Source: an uncultured Prevotellaceae bacterium (lineage in GTDB: Bacteria > Bacteroidota > Bacteroidia > Bacteroidales > Bacteroidaceae). From it: a stretch of 64,000 nt of DNA. This document shows, piece by piece, positions 33,468 to 41,940 of the stretch. The notes below the pieces were generated by a model. It was not told the DNA's origin. It did no database searches and worked only from the letters and a program-made list of their open reading frames with translations. How positions within the stretch are numbered: the stretch's first letter is position 1; each line of letters begins with the position of its first letter. The stretch spans positions 41,661 to 105,660 of the forward strand of contig CACXSA010000014.1 of assembly GCA_902770195.1 (NCBI GenBank), given 5' to 3'. The translations under genes and the position numbers were made by a program.

Positions 33468-34122
33468 ATATGTAAACAGGATTTTTCAGGTACTCCAACT
33501 TGTCTTGCAACGGGGCCGTCAGTTGCTTCATCTCTCCTCGCACAGCATCCTTATTCTGCGACTGGAGTAAACGATGATAGTACTGGCTGCTAACATTGCG
33601 CTGCAAGGTACGTGTACTCCACATTTCGCGTGCTGCTTCTTGCTCATACCACACTCTGCCTCTGTCCGTATTTTCCTGTAAAATAATACGGTAATGGGTC
33701 CATGAAAGCCTGATTGGAGATTTTGCACGCAGTGCGTGGAAAATGTTTTCAGATTTTGCACTCAGTGCGTGCAAAATCGTCTGAACGTTTGCAGGCTCGC
33801 CATTCTCATTCAAGAAAAAACCGTTACATGTTGAGTAGAAATCAATATAGTTATATAAATTTCTCCATGTAAAACCCTCGCCATATTTTGCGGTCAGTTC
33901 CTTTGCTAAAACCTTTACCACCTGTTCACCATACTCAGCACGTTTGTCTTTCAACACCTCATGCTGAATTCTTAGGCCCAAGAGCCAATTACGCTTAATC
34001 AGCGTCTCGTTGACTTGACGATAAGCCGATTCCTGAGCCTGCTCAATAATCTGACAGGCATCCTGAAACAGCACATTATTCTGCTGTTCTGCCAATATTG
34101 TTGTATTTTTATTCTCTTCCAT
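33433..34122 (-). CDS. Truncated DUF1016 N-terminal-domain protein
   Basis: About 229 residues from the ATG at 34122, 4 bases after the hsdM stop. Residues 10-215 are the DUF1016_N domain (RNWLLGLRIQHEVLKDKRAEYG, RNLYNYIDFYS, LSWTHYRIILQE). The sequence then breaks at LEYLKNPVYI and runs out of frame (YANARRTASRD). The PD-(D/E)xK domain has been deleted, leaving a 26-codon tail in another frame. It could still make a stable helical domain, or be a decaying pseudogene. Confidence 0.75.
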   Translation of the reverse strand: MEENKNTTILAEQQNNVLFQDACQIIEQAQESAYRQVNETLIKRNWLLGLRIQHEVLKDKRAEYGEQVVKVLAKELTAKYGEGFTWRNLYNYIDFYSTCNGFFLNENGEPANVQTILHALSAKSENIFHALRAKSPIRLSWTHYRIILQENTDRGRVWYEQEAAREMWSTRTLQRNVSSQYYHRLLQSQNKDAVRGEMKQLTAPLQDKLEYLKNPVYIYANARRTASRD

Positions 34123-34126
34123 CTTC

Positions 34127-35599
34127 TTATTCGACACAGAATCCAATACTTCCTAATTGCTTCTTTATCTCATCTTCAAGACGATGGCTCTCTGCAAAGA
34201 GTCCGCTGAGTTCTGAGGTCAGGCGTTGCATCTTCTCTGCAAATGGTTCGCCGTCATCTTCTTGCTCTGCTATGCCTACATAGCGTCCTGGAGTTAGGAT
34301 GAAGTCTTGTGCTGCGATGTCCTGCAAAGTCTTTACTGCACAGAAGCCTTTTTCGTCTTCAAGAGTACCATTACGGAAACTTTCAAAGGTGTCGGCAATC
34401 TTCGTAATATCATCCTGCTGCAACTCTCGTACAGCACGAGTGACCATAGTACCCATATTCCTGGCATCAATAAACAATACCTTGCCTGGCTGCTGCTTGT
34501 TGCGAGAAAGGAACCAAAGACTGACTGGAATACCTGTGCTGTAGAATAACTGAGAAGGCAAAGCAATAATGCCTTCCACCAAGTCGGCTTCTACTATCTT
34601 TTGGCGTATCACACCTTCACCACCTGTCTGAGAAGATAGAGCACCATTAGCCAATACCAAACCGATTCTGCCTGTTGGGGAAAGGTGGTGTATCATGTGC
34701 TGCATCCAAGCAAAGTTGGCGTTGCCTGCTGGTGGAATGCCAAACTTCCAACGTACATCTTTCTCCAGCTTGTCTGCTCCCCAGTCGCTGAGATTGAAGG
34801 GGGGATTTGCCATGATGAAATCTGCCTTCAAGGTAGTACCCAGATTGGCTTCCAAACCTCGAATGGCAACATTCATATGAGCCATCTTCCATGTAGAAGG
34901 GTTTGCCTCCTGACCATATACGCTGATATTGTTGATATCCTTCTGATGGTTCTGTATAAACTTGGCACTCTGAACAAACATACCGCCCGAACCACAGCAG
35001 GGGTCATAGACACGACCTGCATAGGGCTGGAGTATTTCCACAATAGTGCGGACTATGCAGCTGGGGGTGTAGAATTCTCCAGCATTCTTGCCTTCCATAG
35101 AAGCGAATTTCTGTAGGCAGTATTCATAGACTCTGCCAAGCAGGTCTTTCTCATCACCTGATGCCAGCATGTGGATATTGGTAAACAGGTCAACCACATC
35201 ACCCAAGCGACGTTTGTCAAGTTCAGGACGGGCATAATTGGAAGGTAGCACACCTTTCAACTTGGTATTCTCACGTTCTATTGCCTCCAAAGCATCATCT
35301 ATCACCTTACCAATCTGTGGGGTGTGCGCTGCCTGAGAGATGACACTCCATCGTGCATCCTGTGGAACAAAGAAAACACCATCTGCTTCGTATTCGTCTT
35401 TATCCTCAACGTCAGCATATTCGTCTTCGGAAAGCTCCTTAAACTTCGCCTCAAACTTGTCGCTGATATATTTCAGGAAGATGAGTCCAAGAACCACACC
35501 TTCATATTCAGAAGCATTCAGATTACCACGAAGTTTATCCGCAGCTCTCCATATCGCATCCTCAAAACCTATTGAGGTAGTATTTTCTTTCTTTGCCAT
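34127..35599 (-). CDS. hsdM: Type I restriction enzyme, M subunit (HsdM)
   Basis: 490 residues from the ATG at 35599; the frame stays open upstream, but the family start is MAKKENTTSIGFEDAIWRAA. The N-terminal helical domain is about 1-150, and the SAM-binding core shows YDPCCGSGGMFVQ and the catalytic NPPF at Asn265 for adenine N6 methylation. The C-terminus (HRLEDEIKKQLGSIGF) contacts HsdS. A TACCTTTG box on the minus strand (35635-35628) is a probable -7 element. It is the first gene of the RM operon. Confidence 0.96.
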   Translation of the reverse strand: MAKKENTTSIGFEDAIWRAADKLRGNLNASEYEGVVLGLIFLKYISDKFEAKFKELSEDEYADVEDKDEYEADGVFFVPQDARWSVISQAAHTPQIGKVIDDALEAIERENTKLKGVLPSNYARPELDKRRLGDVVDLFTNIHMLASGDEKDLLGRVYEYCLQKFASMEGKNAGEFYTPSCIVRTIVEILQPYAGRVYDPCCGSGGMFVQSAKFIQNHQKDINNISVYGQEANPSTWKMAHMNVAIRGLEANLGTTLKADFIMANPPFNLSDWGADKLEKDVRWKFGIPPAGNANFAWMQHMIHHLSPTGRIGLVLANGALSSQTGGEGVIRQKIVEADLVEGIIALPSQLFYSTGIPVSLWFLSRNKQQPGKVLFIDARNMGTMVTRAVRELQQDDITKIADTFESFRNGTLEDEKGFCAVKTLQDIAAQDFILTPGRYVGIAEQEDDGEPFAEKMQRLTSELSGLFAESHRLEDEIKKQLGSIGFCVE

Positions 35600-35687
35600 A
35601 TCTTGTTTCAGTGTGTAATACTTGGTACAAAGGTACAAAAACTTTGTGGAATAAACTGCGATTGAACAAAAAAATGTGTTTTTTATC

Positions 35688-36071
35688 CTATTTTTCCTTC
35701 TCGTAGGTGATGCCTTCGTAGAGGGTCTGCGAGCCTTCGTAGCTCTCGGGTAGGAAATGGAGGCGGACGCCACGGATATGCTTCTTAGCCCGGAAGGTCT
35801 TAGGATCGTCAACTTTGTCACTCTCGATTTCGAGTTTCATCAAGCCCCAGTCCTGAAGACGCACACGGTCGCCCTCGCGCAGATGGCTGTTTACAACTTC
35901 TGCCACACTCATCAGCACGCCCAAGATGTTACCCTCGCTAAAAGAGGTGCGTTGGGCCGTTTCCTTAACAATCCGCTTGCTATCGATGGTCTGGTTGTGA
36001 ACAGCAACGGCCTTGTATTTTCCGAAGGTCTGGAGCGTCGGTTTGGTCTCTTTCTTGATTTTGTATATCAT
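35688..36071 (-). CDS. HU-like DNA-binding protein (histone-like family)
   Basis: 127 residues from the ATG at 36071. It is the extended HU-related family of Bacteroidota: YKIKKETKPTLQTFGKYKAV, a helical middle SFSEGNILGVLMSVAEVVN, and a beta-arm/C-terminal part DWGLMKLEIESDKVDDPKTF. It is expected to bend or coat DNA. A TATCTTTG box on the minus strand (36107-36100) is the likely -7 element. It faces away from the 0.7 kb repeat block and the VapE-like gene, a pairing I recall as frequent in Bacteroidales. Confidence 0.85.
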   Translation of the reverse strand: MIYKIKKETKPTLQTFGKYKAVAVHNQTIDSKRIVKETAQRTSFSEGNILGVLMSVAEVVNSHLREGDRVRLQDWGLMKLEIESDKVDDPKTFRAKKHIRGVRLHFLPESYEGSQTLYEGITYEKEK

Positions 36072-36210
36072 AACGAATGGAATTGAATGAATATTTTTGC
36101 AAAGATAAATCATTTTCTCGAGAATTAAGAGGTTTTTGTAGGAAATCTTGGATTTTTGTGTTATTCTACCTGTTTTGTTACTAAAAATTATTAAAGAAAT
36201 ATTTCTAATA

Positions 36211-36320
36211 AGCCTACATGCCTACATAAAAACAGCAATAAAGCTAATAATTATCGGTATTTCCAAAGATTACAAGCCTACATAAAGCCTACACAAAGCC
36301 TACATGCAGCCTACATGAAA
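36211..36320 (+). repeat. Left half of nested inverted repeats: six GCCTACA units
   Basis: Six copies of GCCTACA in one orientation: two in 36211-36231 and four in 36275-36316. The 21 bases at 36211-36231 are the exact reverse complement of 36710-36730. The inner four-unit array is a near-complement of 36622-36668. No gene lies in 36114-36835; the rest of that stretch is AT-rich sequence, the two palindromes and the VapE-gene promoter. Confidence 0.88.
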
Positions 36321-36337
36321 TAGAATGTTTTTAAGTC

Positions 36338-36440
36338 AAAATACGTGTTTTCTAAAGTCTCCATAGGCAGGGAGCATAATTAGAAATGCGTATGCACAAG
36401 GTGTAGAATGAGTGTAAGTAAACAAATTCTCTAGAGAATT
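36338..36440 (+). repeat. Leader segment shared with 61812-61913
   Basis: About 100 bases that align with the stretch before carB, including CATAGGCAGG, AAATGCGTATGCACAAGGTG against AAATACGCGTTTTCGCAAGG, and GTGTAGA. Identity is partial but clear over the whole length. Confidence 0.75.
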
Positions 36441-36441
36441 T
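36424..36441 (+). repeat. 18-bp perfect palindrome, copy 1
   Basis: AAATTCTCTAGAGAATTT is fully self-complementary and is repeated 65 bases further on. A shorter relative (TTCTCGAGAA) lies near 36116. It could be the site of a dimeric regulator or initiator. Confidence 0.85.
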
Positions 36442-36488
36442 TTCGCCGACAAACGTACTCGCGATTGCTGAACAGGGAGTTAAGCACT

Positions 36489-36506
36489 AAATTCTCTAGA
36501 GAATTT
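36489..36506 (+). repeat. 18-bp perfect palindrome, copy 2
   Basis: Identical to 36424-36441. Together the two palindromes sit in the middle of the region bounded by the inverted GCCTACA arrays. Confidence 0.85.
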
Positions 36507-36621
36507 CAAAACAACATTAATGGTAAAATATGCAATAAACCTGTTGCATTTTTGCTGCATAGGGATGTAGAGGTTGATAGGCATGTTCTCCAAACGGGTA
36601 AATATTGGGAAAAAGGGCAAA

Positions 36622-36730
36622 ATCATGTAGGCTTTATGTAGGCATTATGTAGGCTTTATGTAGGCTTAAAAACTCTGGAAAGCACGATATGCAAAGGGTT
36701 TAACACTAGTTTTATGTAGGCATGTAGGCT
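36622..36730 (+). repeat. Right half of nested inverted repeats: six TGTAGGC units
   Basis: Four TGTAGGC units in 36622-36668 and two in 36710-36730, all inverted relative to the left half. The outermost 21 bases are an exact complement of the left end, so the block is symmetric over about 520 bases. Confidence 0.88.
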
Positions 36731-36835
36731 GATATTAAAAAAATATATTCGGATTTTCTTGGATTTACGCATTTTAATTCGTATCTTTGTAGCATTGTTT
36801 CAAAATTAATAGCATAAATAAAAAAGAAAAAGCAT

Positions 36836-38968
36836 ATGAAAGTAACTGTACTGAAAAAGAACGGCAAAAAAGAAGTCATCAACCGCGTAGAGATAGCAGC
36901 GGTGGCACAAGCCATTAAAGACGGGATGATAGAGAAAGCGGTGAAGTACGCTCGTGAGATATACCACCTGATGAATCCCCACCGACTGGAGGACGGACAG
37001 ATTTCCATCCAGTGGCAAGGAGGCATCCGTCTGCCCAGAATCTGTTTCGCCGCAGACTACATAAATCGTAATGGACAGAGGCAGATGATAGCCTACAACG
37101 GGCTGGTGGTGTTGGAAGTCAACGACCTTCCGACCTACGAAAAAGCAGTGGAAATCAGGGAGTTGGCCAAGAAGTTGCCAGAGACGATGCTGTGTTTCCT
37201 TGGTGGTTCAGGCAGGAGCGTGAAGATTGTCTGCAGGGGCGAGCTATTCGGGAGTTCCAACAAAAGAGGTGAGAAGTTGCCCGTGAAAGAGCAGGACATC
37301 AAGCAGTTTCATAAAAACCTATACGAGACGGCACGCAGGGCTTATCAGAATCAGTTTGGCTTTAACATCAAGTTTCTGGAGCCGCGATTGGACCGAACCA
37401 TATATATGAGTGCCGATCCTATGACGGGCTACAACGCCGAGGCCCGTCCGTTCTATGCCGACACCGACAGCCACGCCCTACCCCAGCCTGTGGAGATCAG
37501 CCGCGAGGAAGACCGTCTGATGCCGGGCCGCACCGTTACAAGGACCTACCACCTGAACTGGACGTTTATTGTGGAGTCCGTGATGGGGCACTATTTCGAA
37601 CTGCCCGACGAGGACAAGGTGACCACGCTGCTGATGCAGATAGCCTCGATGTGTCTGGATCAAGGCATTCCCAAGGCCCACGCCCAGGGGCTGACCCTAT
37701 TGCACCCCGTGCTGAATCGCGACAAGTTGCTGGTACAGAAAATCTTCCAGACGGTATATAGTGTGGCAGAGCAGGAGGAGTATTACGAGAAGCACAAGAT
37801 AAAGCCCCTGCAAAGCGTGCCGGAAGACACCATCCAGGCGATGAAGACGGAGATTTTCCTGAACTCGAACTTCGACATGCGCAAGAACCTGCTGACGGGT
37901 GTGGCTGAGTATCGTGAGAAGTTCAGCGACGACCAGCAATTCAAACCGCTGACCGAGGAGGTGCGCAACGATATGACGCTGAGAGCCACGGAGTTAGGAC
38001 TGAAGGCATGGGACAGGAATGTGAACCGTTTTATCGACTCCACTCGTATCGAACAATACGACCCCATAAACGCCTGGCTCGACCAGTTGCCTAAATGGAA
38101 CGGTCATGACTACATAGCCGACCTGGCAGCCCGGGTGCCTACCTTGCAGCCTCATTGGGAGAAGTACCTGAAGTTCTGGATGATAGGTATGGTGGCACAA
38201 TGGCGTGAGAGCGACAAACAACTGACAGGCAATGCGTTAACGCCGCTGCTGATAGGTCGTCAGGGATGTGGAAAGACGCGGTTCTGCAAGATTATACTGC
38301 CTCCTGAACTGCGCGACTACTATAATGACAAGCTGAATTTCAAGAACGAGTTCGACCTGAACATCGCCTTGACGAGTTTTGCGCTCATCAACATTGACGA
38401 GTTCGACAAGACGACCAACTCGCAGCAGATTGTGCTGAAGTACCTTCTGTCGTCGAGCGATGTGAAGTTCCGTCCCCCCTATGGCAAGACCATCAAGTTC
38501 TATCGTCGCTATACCTCGTTTATCGGAACCACCAACCAGATGAAACCCCTCGTGGATCCAACAGGTTCGCGCCGTTTTGTATGTGTGGGTGTGAATGGGA
38601 ACATCAACTTCGAGGACAACCTCGAGCACAATCAGCTATTTGCCCAAGCCCTCCACCTGTTTAACCAAGGTGAGCGTTTCTGGCTGAACGACGAGGAGAT
38701 TAAGACGCTCATCAAGGAAAACGAGCCTTTCCAGAAGCTGAACGACCTGGTAGAGATGATTGGCGAGACCTTCCGTCGTCCTCGTGAGACAGAAGAGGCG
38801 AAATGGTGGAGCCTGGGCGACATCAGCCAGTTGCTTGTCACCCGCTATCAGAATTACGACCCTGAGACACCTTTCCAGAAAATAGGCAATGCCCTGAACG
38901 ACGTGCAGTTCAACTTCAAAAGCAAGCGAAAGACCAACCACATGGAGTACTGGCTGATAGAGAAATAG
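36836..38968 (+). CDS. VapE/BT4734-type primase-helicase-like protein
   Basis: A 710-residue protein. Residues of about 1-270 are the BT4734/BF3469-like and VirE N-terminal region (KVTVLKKNGKKEV; AADYINRNGQRQMIAYNGLV), probably primase-like. Residues of about 420-620 are the VapE/SF3-helicase-like ATPase: LLIGRQGCGKTRF with Lys480, then ALINIDEFDK as Walker B and SFIGTTNQ as sensor, then DPTGSRRFVCVGV. The C-terminal part is a winged-helix-like tail. Such proteins replicate or prime mobile elements, yet many Bacteroidales carry one in the chromosome without other phage genes, as here. TATCTTTG at 36782-36789 is a likely -7 box. The upstream repeat block could be its target. Confidence 0.85.
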   Translation: MKVTVLKKNGKKEVINRVEIAAVAQAIKDGMIEKAVKYAREIYHLMNPHRLEDGQISIQWQGGIRLPRICFAADYINRNGQRQMIAYNGLVVLEVNDLPTYEKAVEIRELAKKLPETMLCFLGGSGRSVKIVCRGELFGSSNKRGEKLPVKEQDIKQFHKNLYETARRAYQNQFGFNIKFLEPRLDRTIYMSADPMTGYNAEARPFYADTDSHALPQPVEISREEDRLMPGRTVTRTYHLNWTFIVESVMGHYFELPDEDKVTTLLMQIASMCLDQGIPKAHAQGLTLLHPVLNRDKLLVQKIFQTVYSVAEQEEYYEKHKIKPLQSVPEDTIQAMKTEIFLNSNFDMRKNLLTGVAEYREKFSDDQQFKPLTEEVRNDMTLRATELGLKAWDRNVNRFIDSTRIEQYDPINAWLDQLPKWNGHDYIADLAARVPTLQPHWEKYLKFWMIGMVAQWRESDKQLTGNALTPLLIGRQGCGKTRFCKIILPPELRDYYNDKLNFKNEFDLNIALTSFALINIDEFDKTTNSQQIVLKYLLSSSDVKFRPPYGKTIKFYRRYTSFIGTTNQMKPLVDPTGSRRFVCVGVNGNINFEDNLEHNQLFAQALHLFNQGERFWLNDEEIKTLIKENEPFQKLNDLVEMIGETFRRPRETEEAKWWSLGDISQLLVTRYQNYDPETPFQKIGNALNDVQFNFKSKRKTNHMEYWLIEK

Positions 38969-39000
38969 ACATCTCAGAAATGCAAGCAAAAATACGGCTT

Positions 39001-39035
39001 TTTGTTTCACATCTCAGAGATTTTCACTACCTTTG
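39001..39035 (+). promoter_or_regulatory. Promoter of btuF-btuC
   Basis: TTTG at 39001-39004 and TACCTTTG at 39028-39035 with a 23-base spacer, 35 bases before the btuF start. No B12 riboswitch is visible here, so this uptake pair may not be under the same control as the receptor operon. Confidence 0.6.
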
Positions 39036-39070
39036 CAGACAAAAATAAAAGAAGATAAACTTAAATCATA

Positions 39071-40192
39071 ATGAGCATGAAGAAAGTGATAGGATTTTGC
39101 ATGGTATGCCTGATAGTTTGCATCAGCTACTCATGCGGGAACGGTGGAAAGGCTGCTGAGGCAGGAGAAGTCGAGACAGACACCCTTGTCAAGCCCAAAT
39201 ATGCTACGGGCTACGAGGTAAAGGACAGCGCTGGCGTGCGACTGGTGAATGTGGGCAATGACTACCACTTTGCGTTGGTCACGACTGACGAGACGAATAT
39301 CCCTGACGGCTATACAAAGGTGAAAGTGCCTATCAAGAGTACTATCTGTATGACGTCCCTGCAACTTTCGAACTTCACCATCCTGGATGCCCACGATGTG
39401 GTGAAAGGGGTGACGGGAACGAAGAACCTTTTCAACAAGGACATCCGTGCAAGAGTTAAGGACGGGCGTATCGTGAAGATTGGCATGGAAGGAAACTTCG
39501 ACAACGAGATGGTGCTTGCTGCTAACCCTGATATCATTTTTATATCTCCCTCGAAACGTGGAGGTTACGAAGCAATTAAAGAAACCGGAATCACACTAGT
39601 TCCCCACTTGGGTTACCAAGAGCTCGACCCGCTGGGTCAGGCAGAGTGGATTAAGTTTGTGGGGATGTTTATCGGCAAAGAGAAAGAAGCCAGCGAGGTA
39701 TTCGCAGGTATCGAGAGCAGATATAACAACTTGAAGTCGAAAATAGAAAATTTGAATCCAAAAGAGTTGCCGACGGTATTCAGCGGCGAGATGCACTATG
39801 GTAACTGGCACGCTGTGGGTGGCAAGAACTATCTGGCACAGATATTCCGCGATGCTGGTGCTAATTATGTGATTAACGACGAAGAAACGGCAGGCGAGAA
39901 CCTGGAGTTTGAAAAGATGTATTCGCTGGCTGCCGATGCCGACTACTGGCGCATCCTGAACAGCTATCCCGGAGAGTTCTCGTATGACGCATTGAAAGCC
40001 TCAGAGCCCCGCAACGAACTGTTCAAAGCGTTCAAGGAACGGAAGGTGATCTACTGTAACATGAAGCAGACGCCCTATTACGAGATTTCGCCTGTACAGC
40101 CCGACTTGTTACTCAAGGATTTCGTGGCTATCTTCCATCCGGAACTGGTGGAGAAGGACTATCAACCCACCTTCTATTATTTATTGAAATAA
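39071..40192 (+). CDS. btuF: BtuF-like ABC transporter substrate-binding lipoprotein
   Basis: A 373-residue periplasmic-binding protein of the iron/cobalamin class, with a lipoprotein signal (Cys22 in ISYSC). The two-lobe fold is signalled by VDVLAANPDII-like VLAANPDIIFISPS, GYEAIKETGITLVP and, in the second lobe, LPTVFSGEMHYGNWHAVGGKNYLAQIF, then DLLLKDFVAIFHPEL near the C-terminus. Its ligand is inferred to be a corrinoid, because btuC overlaps its stop codon and the corrin synthesis genes lie next to it. A siderophore ligand is the alternative. A second in-frame ATG is at 39077. Confidence 0.85.
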   Translation: MSMKKVIGFCMVCLIVCISYSCGNGGKAAEAGEVETDTLVKPKYATGYEVKDSAGVRLVNVGNDYHFALVTTDETNIPDGYTKVKVPIKSTICMTSLQLSNFTILDAHDVVKGVTGTKNLFNKDIRARVKDGRIVKIGMEGNFDNEMVLAANPDIIFISPSKRGGYEAIKETGITLVPHLGYQELDPLGQAEWIKFVGMFIGKEKEASEVFAGIESRYNNLKSKIENLNPKELPTVFSGEMHYGNWHAVGGKNYLAQIFRDAGANYVINDEETAGENLEFEKMYSLAADADYWRILNSYPGEFSYDALKASEPRNELFKAFKERKVIYCNMKQTPYYEISPVQPDLLLKDFVAIFHPELVEKDYQPTFYYLLK

Positions 40193-41226
40193 TGAGTCAA
40201 ACGCTACCAAAGATTATCATCCTGACAGTGGCAATAGCAGTTCTGGCTATTGTCAACCTGCTCCTTGGCTCCGTAGATATTCCCTTGAAGAATGTCTGCC
40301 AGATTCTGCTTGGCAATACTGATCAGCCTGAGATATGGCAGAACATCATCTGGAAGTCGCGCCTGCCCCAGGCACTGACGGCAATCGTAGCTGGTGCTGG
40401 TCTGGCAGTCAGCGGACTACAGATGCAGACCGTCTTTCGCAATCCGCTGGCAGGGCCCTCTGTTCTGGGTATCTCGAACGGATCTGCGCTGGGTGTTGCC
40501 TTCGTGGTATTGCTCTCAGGAAGAATCGGAGGGGTGGCACTTAGTCGCTTAGGCTATCTGGGCGAGGCAGCTATGAGCGTTGCAGCCATTATCGGCGCAC
40601 TGGCCGTGATGATGCTGATTGTATGGATATCTCAAAAGGTGAAGGGCAACGTCACCTTGCTCATCATCGGTGTGATGATTGGTTATCTGGCCAATGCCAT
40701 TATAGGTGTCTTGAAATTCCTGAGTCCGGAAGAGGATGTGAAAGCCTTTGTCGTTTGGGGATTAGGCTCGTTCTCAAGGGTATCCGGCGACGAGATGATT
40801 CTCTTTGTAGTCTTAATGTGCATCCTGCTGCCTTTGGCTTATCTGTTGGTAAAACCCATGAACATCCTGCTGTTAGGCGACCGCTATGCGTCTAACCTGG
40901 GACTTAACGTGAAACAAGCCCGTATGATGGTGATTATCTCGTCAGGTGTACTGGTGGCTATCGTCACGGCCTATTGCGGTCCTATCATGTTCATCGGTCT
41001 GGCTGTCCCCCATCTGGCACGCGCCATTTTCCGTACCAGCGACCATCGCCTGCTAATGCCTGCTACGGCTCTATGCGGAGCAGCATTAGCACTGATATGC
41101 AATCTGATTGCGCGTATGCCCGGCTTCGAAGGTGCCCTGCCTGTGAATTCTGTGACAGCCCTTGTCGGTGCGCCAGTCATTGCTGCCGTATTGTTCAGGA
41201 AGCGTAAAGGCGAGGTCGGAGAGTAA
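40192..41226 (+). CDS. btuC: BtuC-like FecCD-family ABC permease
   Basis: A 344-residue polytopic permease of the FecCD family with about nine or ten membrane helices. Typical signatures are RLPQALTAIVAGAGLAVSGLQMQ, RNPLAGPSVLGISNGSALG, GDRYASNLGLNVK and GPIMFIGLAVPHLARAIF. Its ATG overlaps the btuF stop codon. The ATPase that should complete the transporter (BtuD) is not downstream; the next gene is a convergent HAD hydrolase 6 bases away. The ATPase must come from elsewhere. Confidence 0.92.
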   Translation: MSQTLPKIIILTVAIAVLAIVNLLLGSVDIPLKNVCQILLGNTDQPEIWQNIIWKSRLPQALTAIVAGAGLAVSGLQMQTVFRNPLAGPSVLGISNGSALGVAFVVLLSGRIGGVALSRLGYLGEAAMSVAAIIGALAVMMLIVWISQKVKGNVTLLIIGVMIGYLANAIIGVLKFLSPEEDVKAFVVWGLGSFSRVSGDEMILFVVLMCILLPLAYLLVKPMNILLLGDRYASNLGLNVKQARMMVIISSGVLVAIVTAYCGPIMFIGLAVPHLARAIFRTSDHRLLMPATALCGAALALICNLIARMPGFEGALPVNSVTALVGAPVIAAVLFRKRKGEVGE

Positions 41227-41232
41227 GGGACA

Positions 41233-41940
41233 TCAGAGTATCGACATGACAGAGCCAAGCGTCGGAACAACAAAGGTGACCGTCTGTGGAATATCTGCTG
41301 AAGGGACCTGCCAGCGATTAAACAACATGGCATCAATGCCGGCATGAAGGGCACCGAGGATGTCGGTCTGCAGATTGTCACCAATCATCAGCGTTGTTTC
41401 ACGACTGGCTCCTGACTTTCTGAGGGCATAATCGAAAAAGTGTGGCGACGGCTTGTTGGCACCTGCATCCTCGCTCAATATGATGGTGTCGAAATAGTCT
41501 TGCAGCCCGCAGGAAGCCAGTTTTTTGTATTGCACCTCATGGAAGCCGTTGCTGGTTATATGCATCCGATAGCCCCTACCCTTCAGATAGTCTATCAGTT
41601 CGTGGGCACCCTCTATGACCCCAGGTTTCGATGCGCAGAAGTCTAGAAAACGGTCGCTCATCTCCAGGCAAAGCGCATCGGTCACCTCCAAGCCCTTGCC
41701 TGCACTAAGTGGGCGTCGGAAGCGTTCTACAATCAGATAGTCGCGCGTTATTTCACCTTTCGAGTAGCGTCCCCACAGATCTATGTTTGCCCACCAATAG
41801 GCATCGTAAAACTCCTGTGGGTCATTGAAATAGCGCTCCAGCCGAAACAACTCAAACGTCTCGCTCAGCGCAATCACCGCATTGCCATGGGTATCATAGA
41901 GCGTGTCGTCGAAATCAATAAACAGGTCTTTATACTTCAT
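41233..41940 (-). CDS. YjjG-type HAD hydrolase at the end of the corrin operon
   Basis: 235 residues from the ATG at 41940, which overlaps the cbiJ-cbiD stop by 11 bases; a longer frame begins at 41961. Motif I is [10 protein letters not shown] (two catalytic Asp), motif II is HITSNGF, motif III includes the Lys of [21 protein letters not shown], and motif IV is MIGDNLQTD. It resembles YjjG nucleotide phosphatases. As no CobC phosphatase is seen in the locus, a role in cobalamin dephosphorylation is possible but unproven. A broken paralogue lies at 61936-62106. Confidence 0.88.
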   Translation of the reverse strand: MKYKDLFIDFDDTLYDTHGNAVIALSETFELFRLERYFNDPQEFYDAYWWANIDLWGRYSKGEITRDYLIVERFRRPLSAGKGLEVTDALCLEMSDRFLDFCASKPGVIEGAHELIDYLKGRGYRMHITSNGFHEVQYKKLASCGLQDYFDTIILSEDAGANKPSPHFFDYALRKSGASRETTLMIGDNLQTDILGALHAGIDAMLFNRWQVPSADIPQTVTFVVPTLGSVMSIL

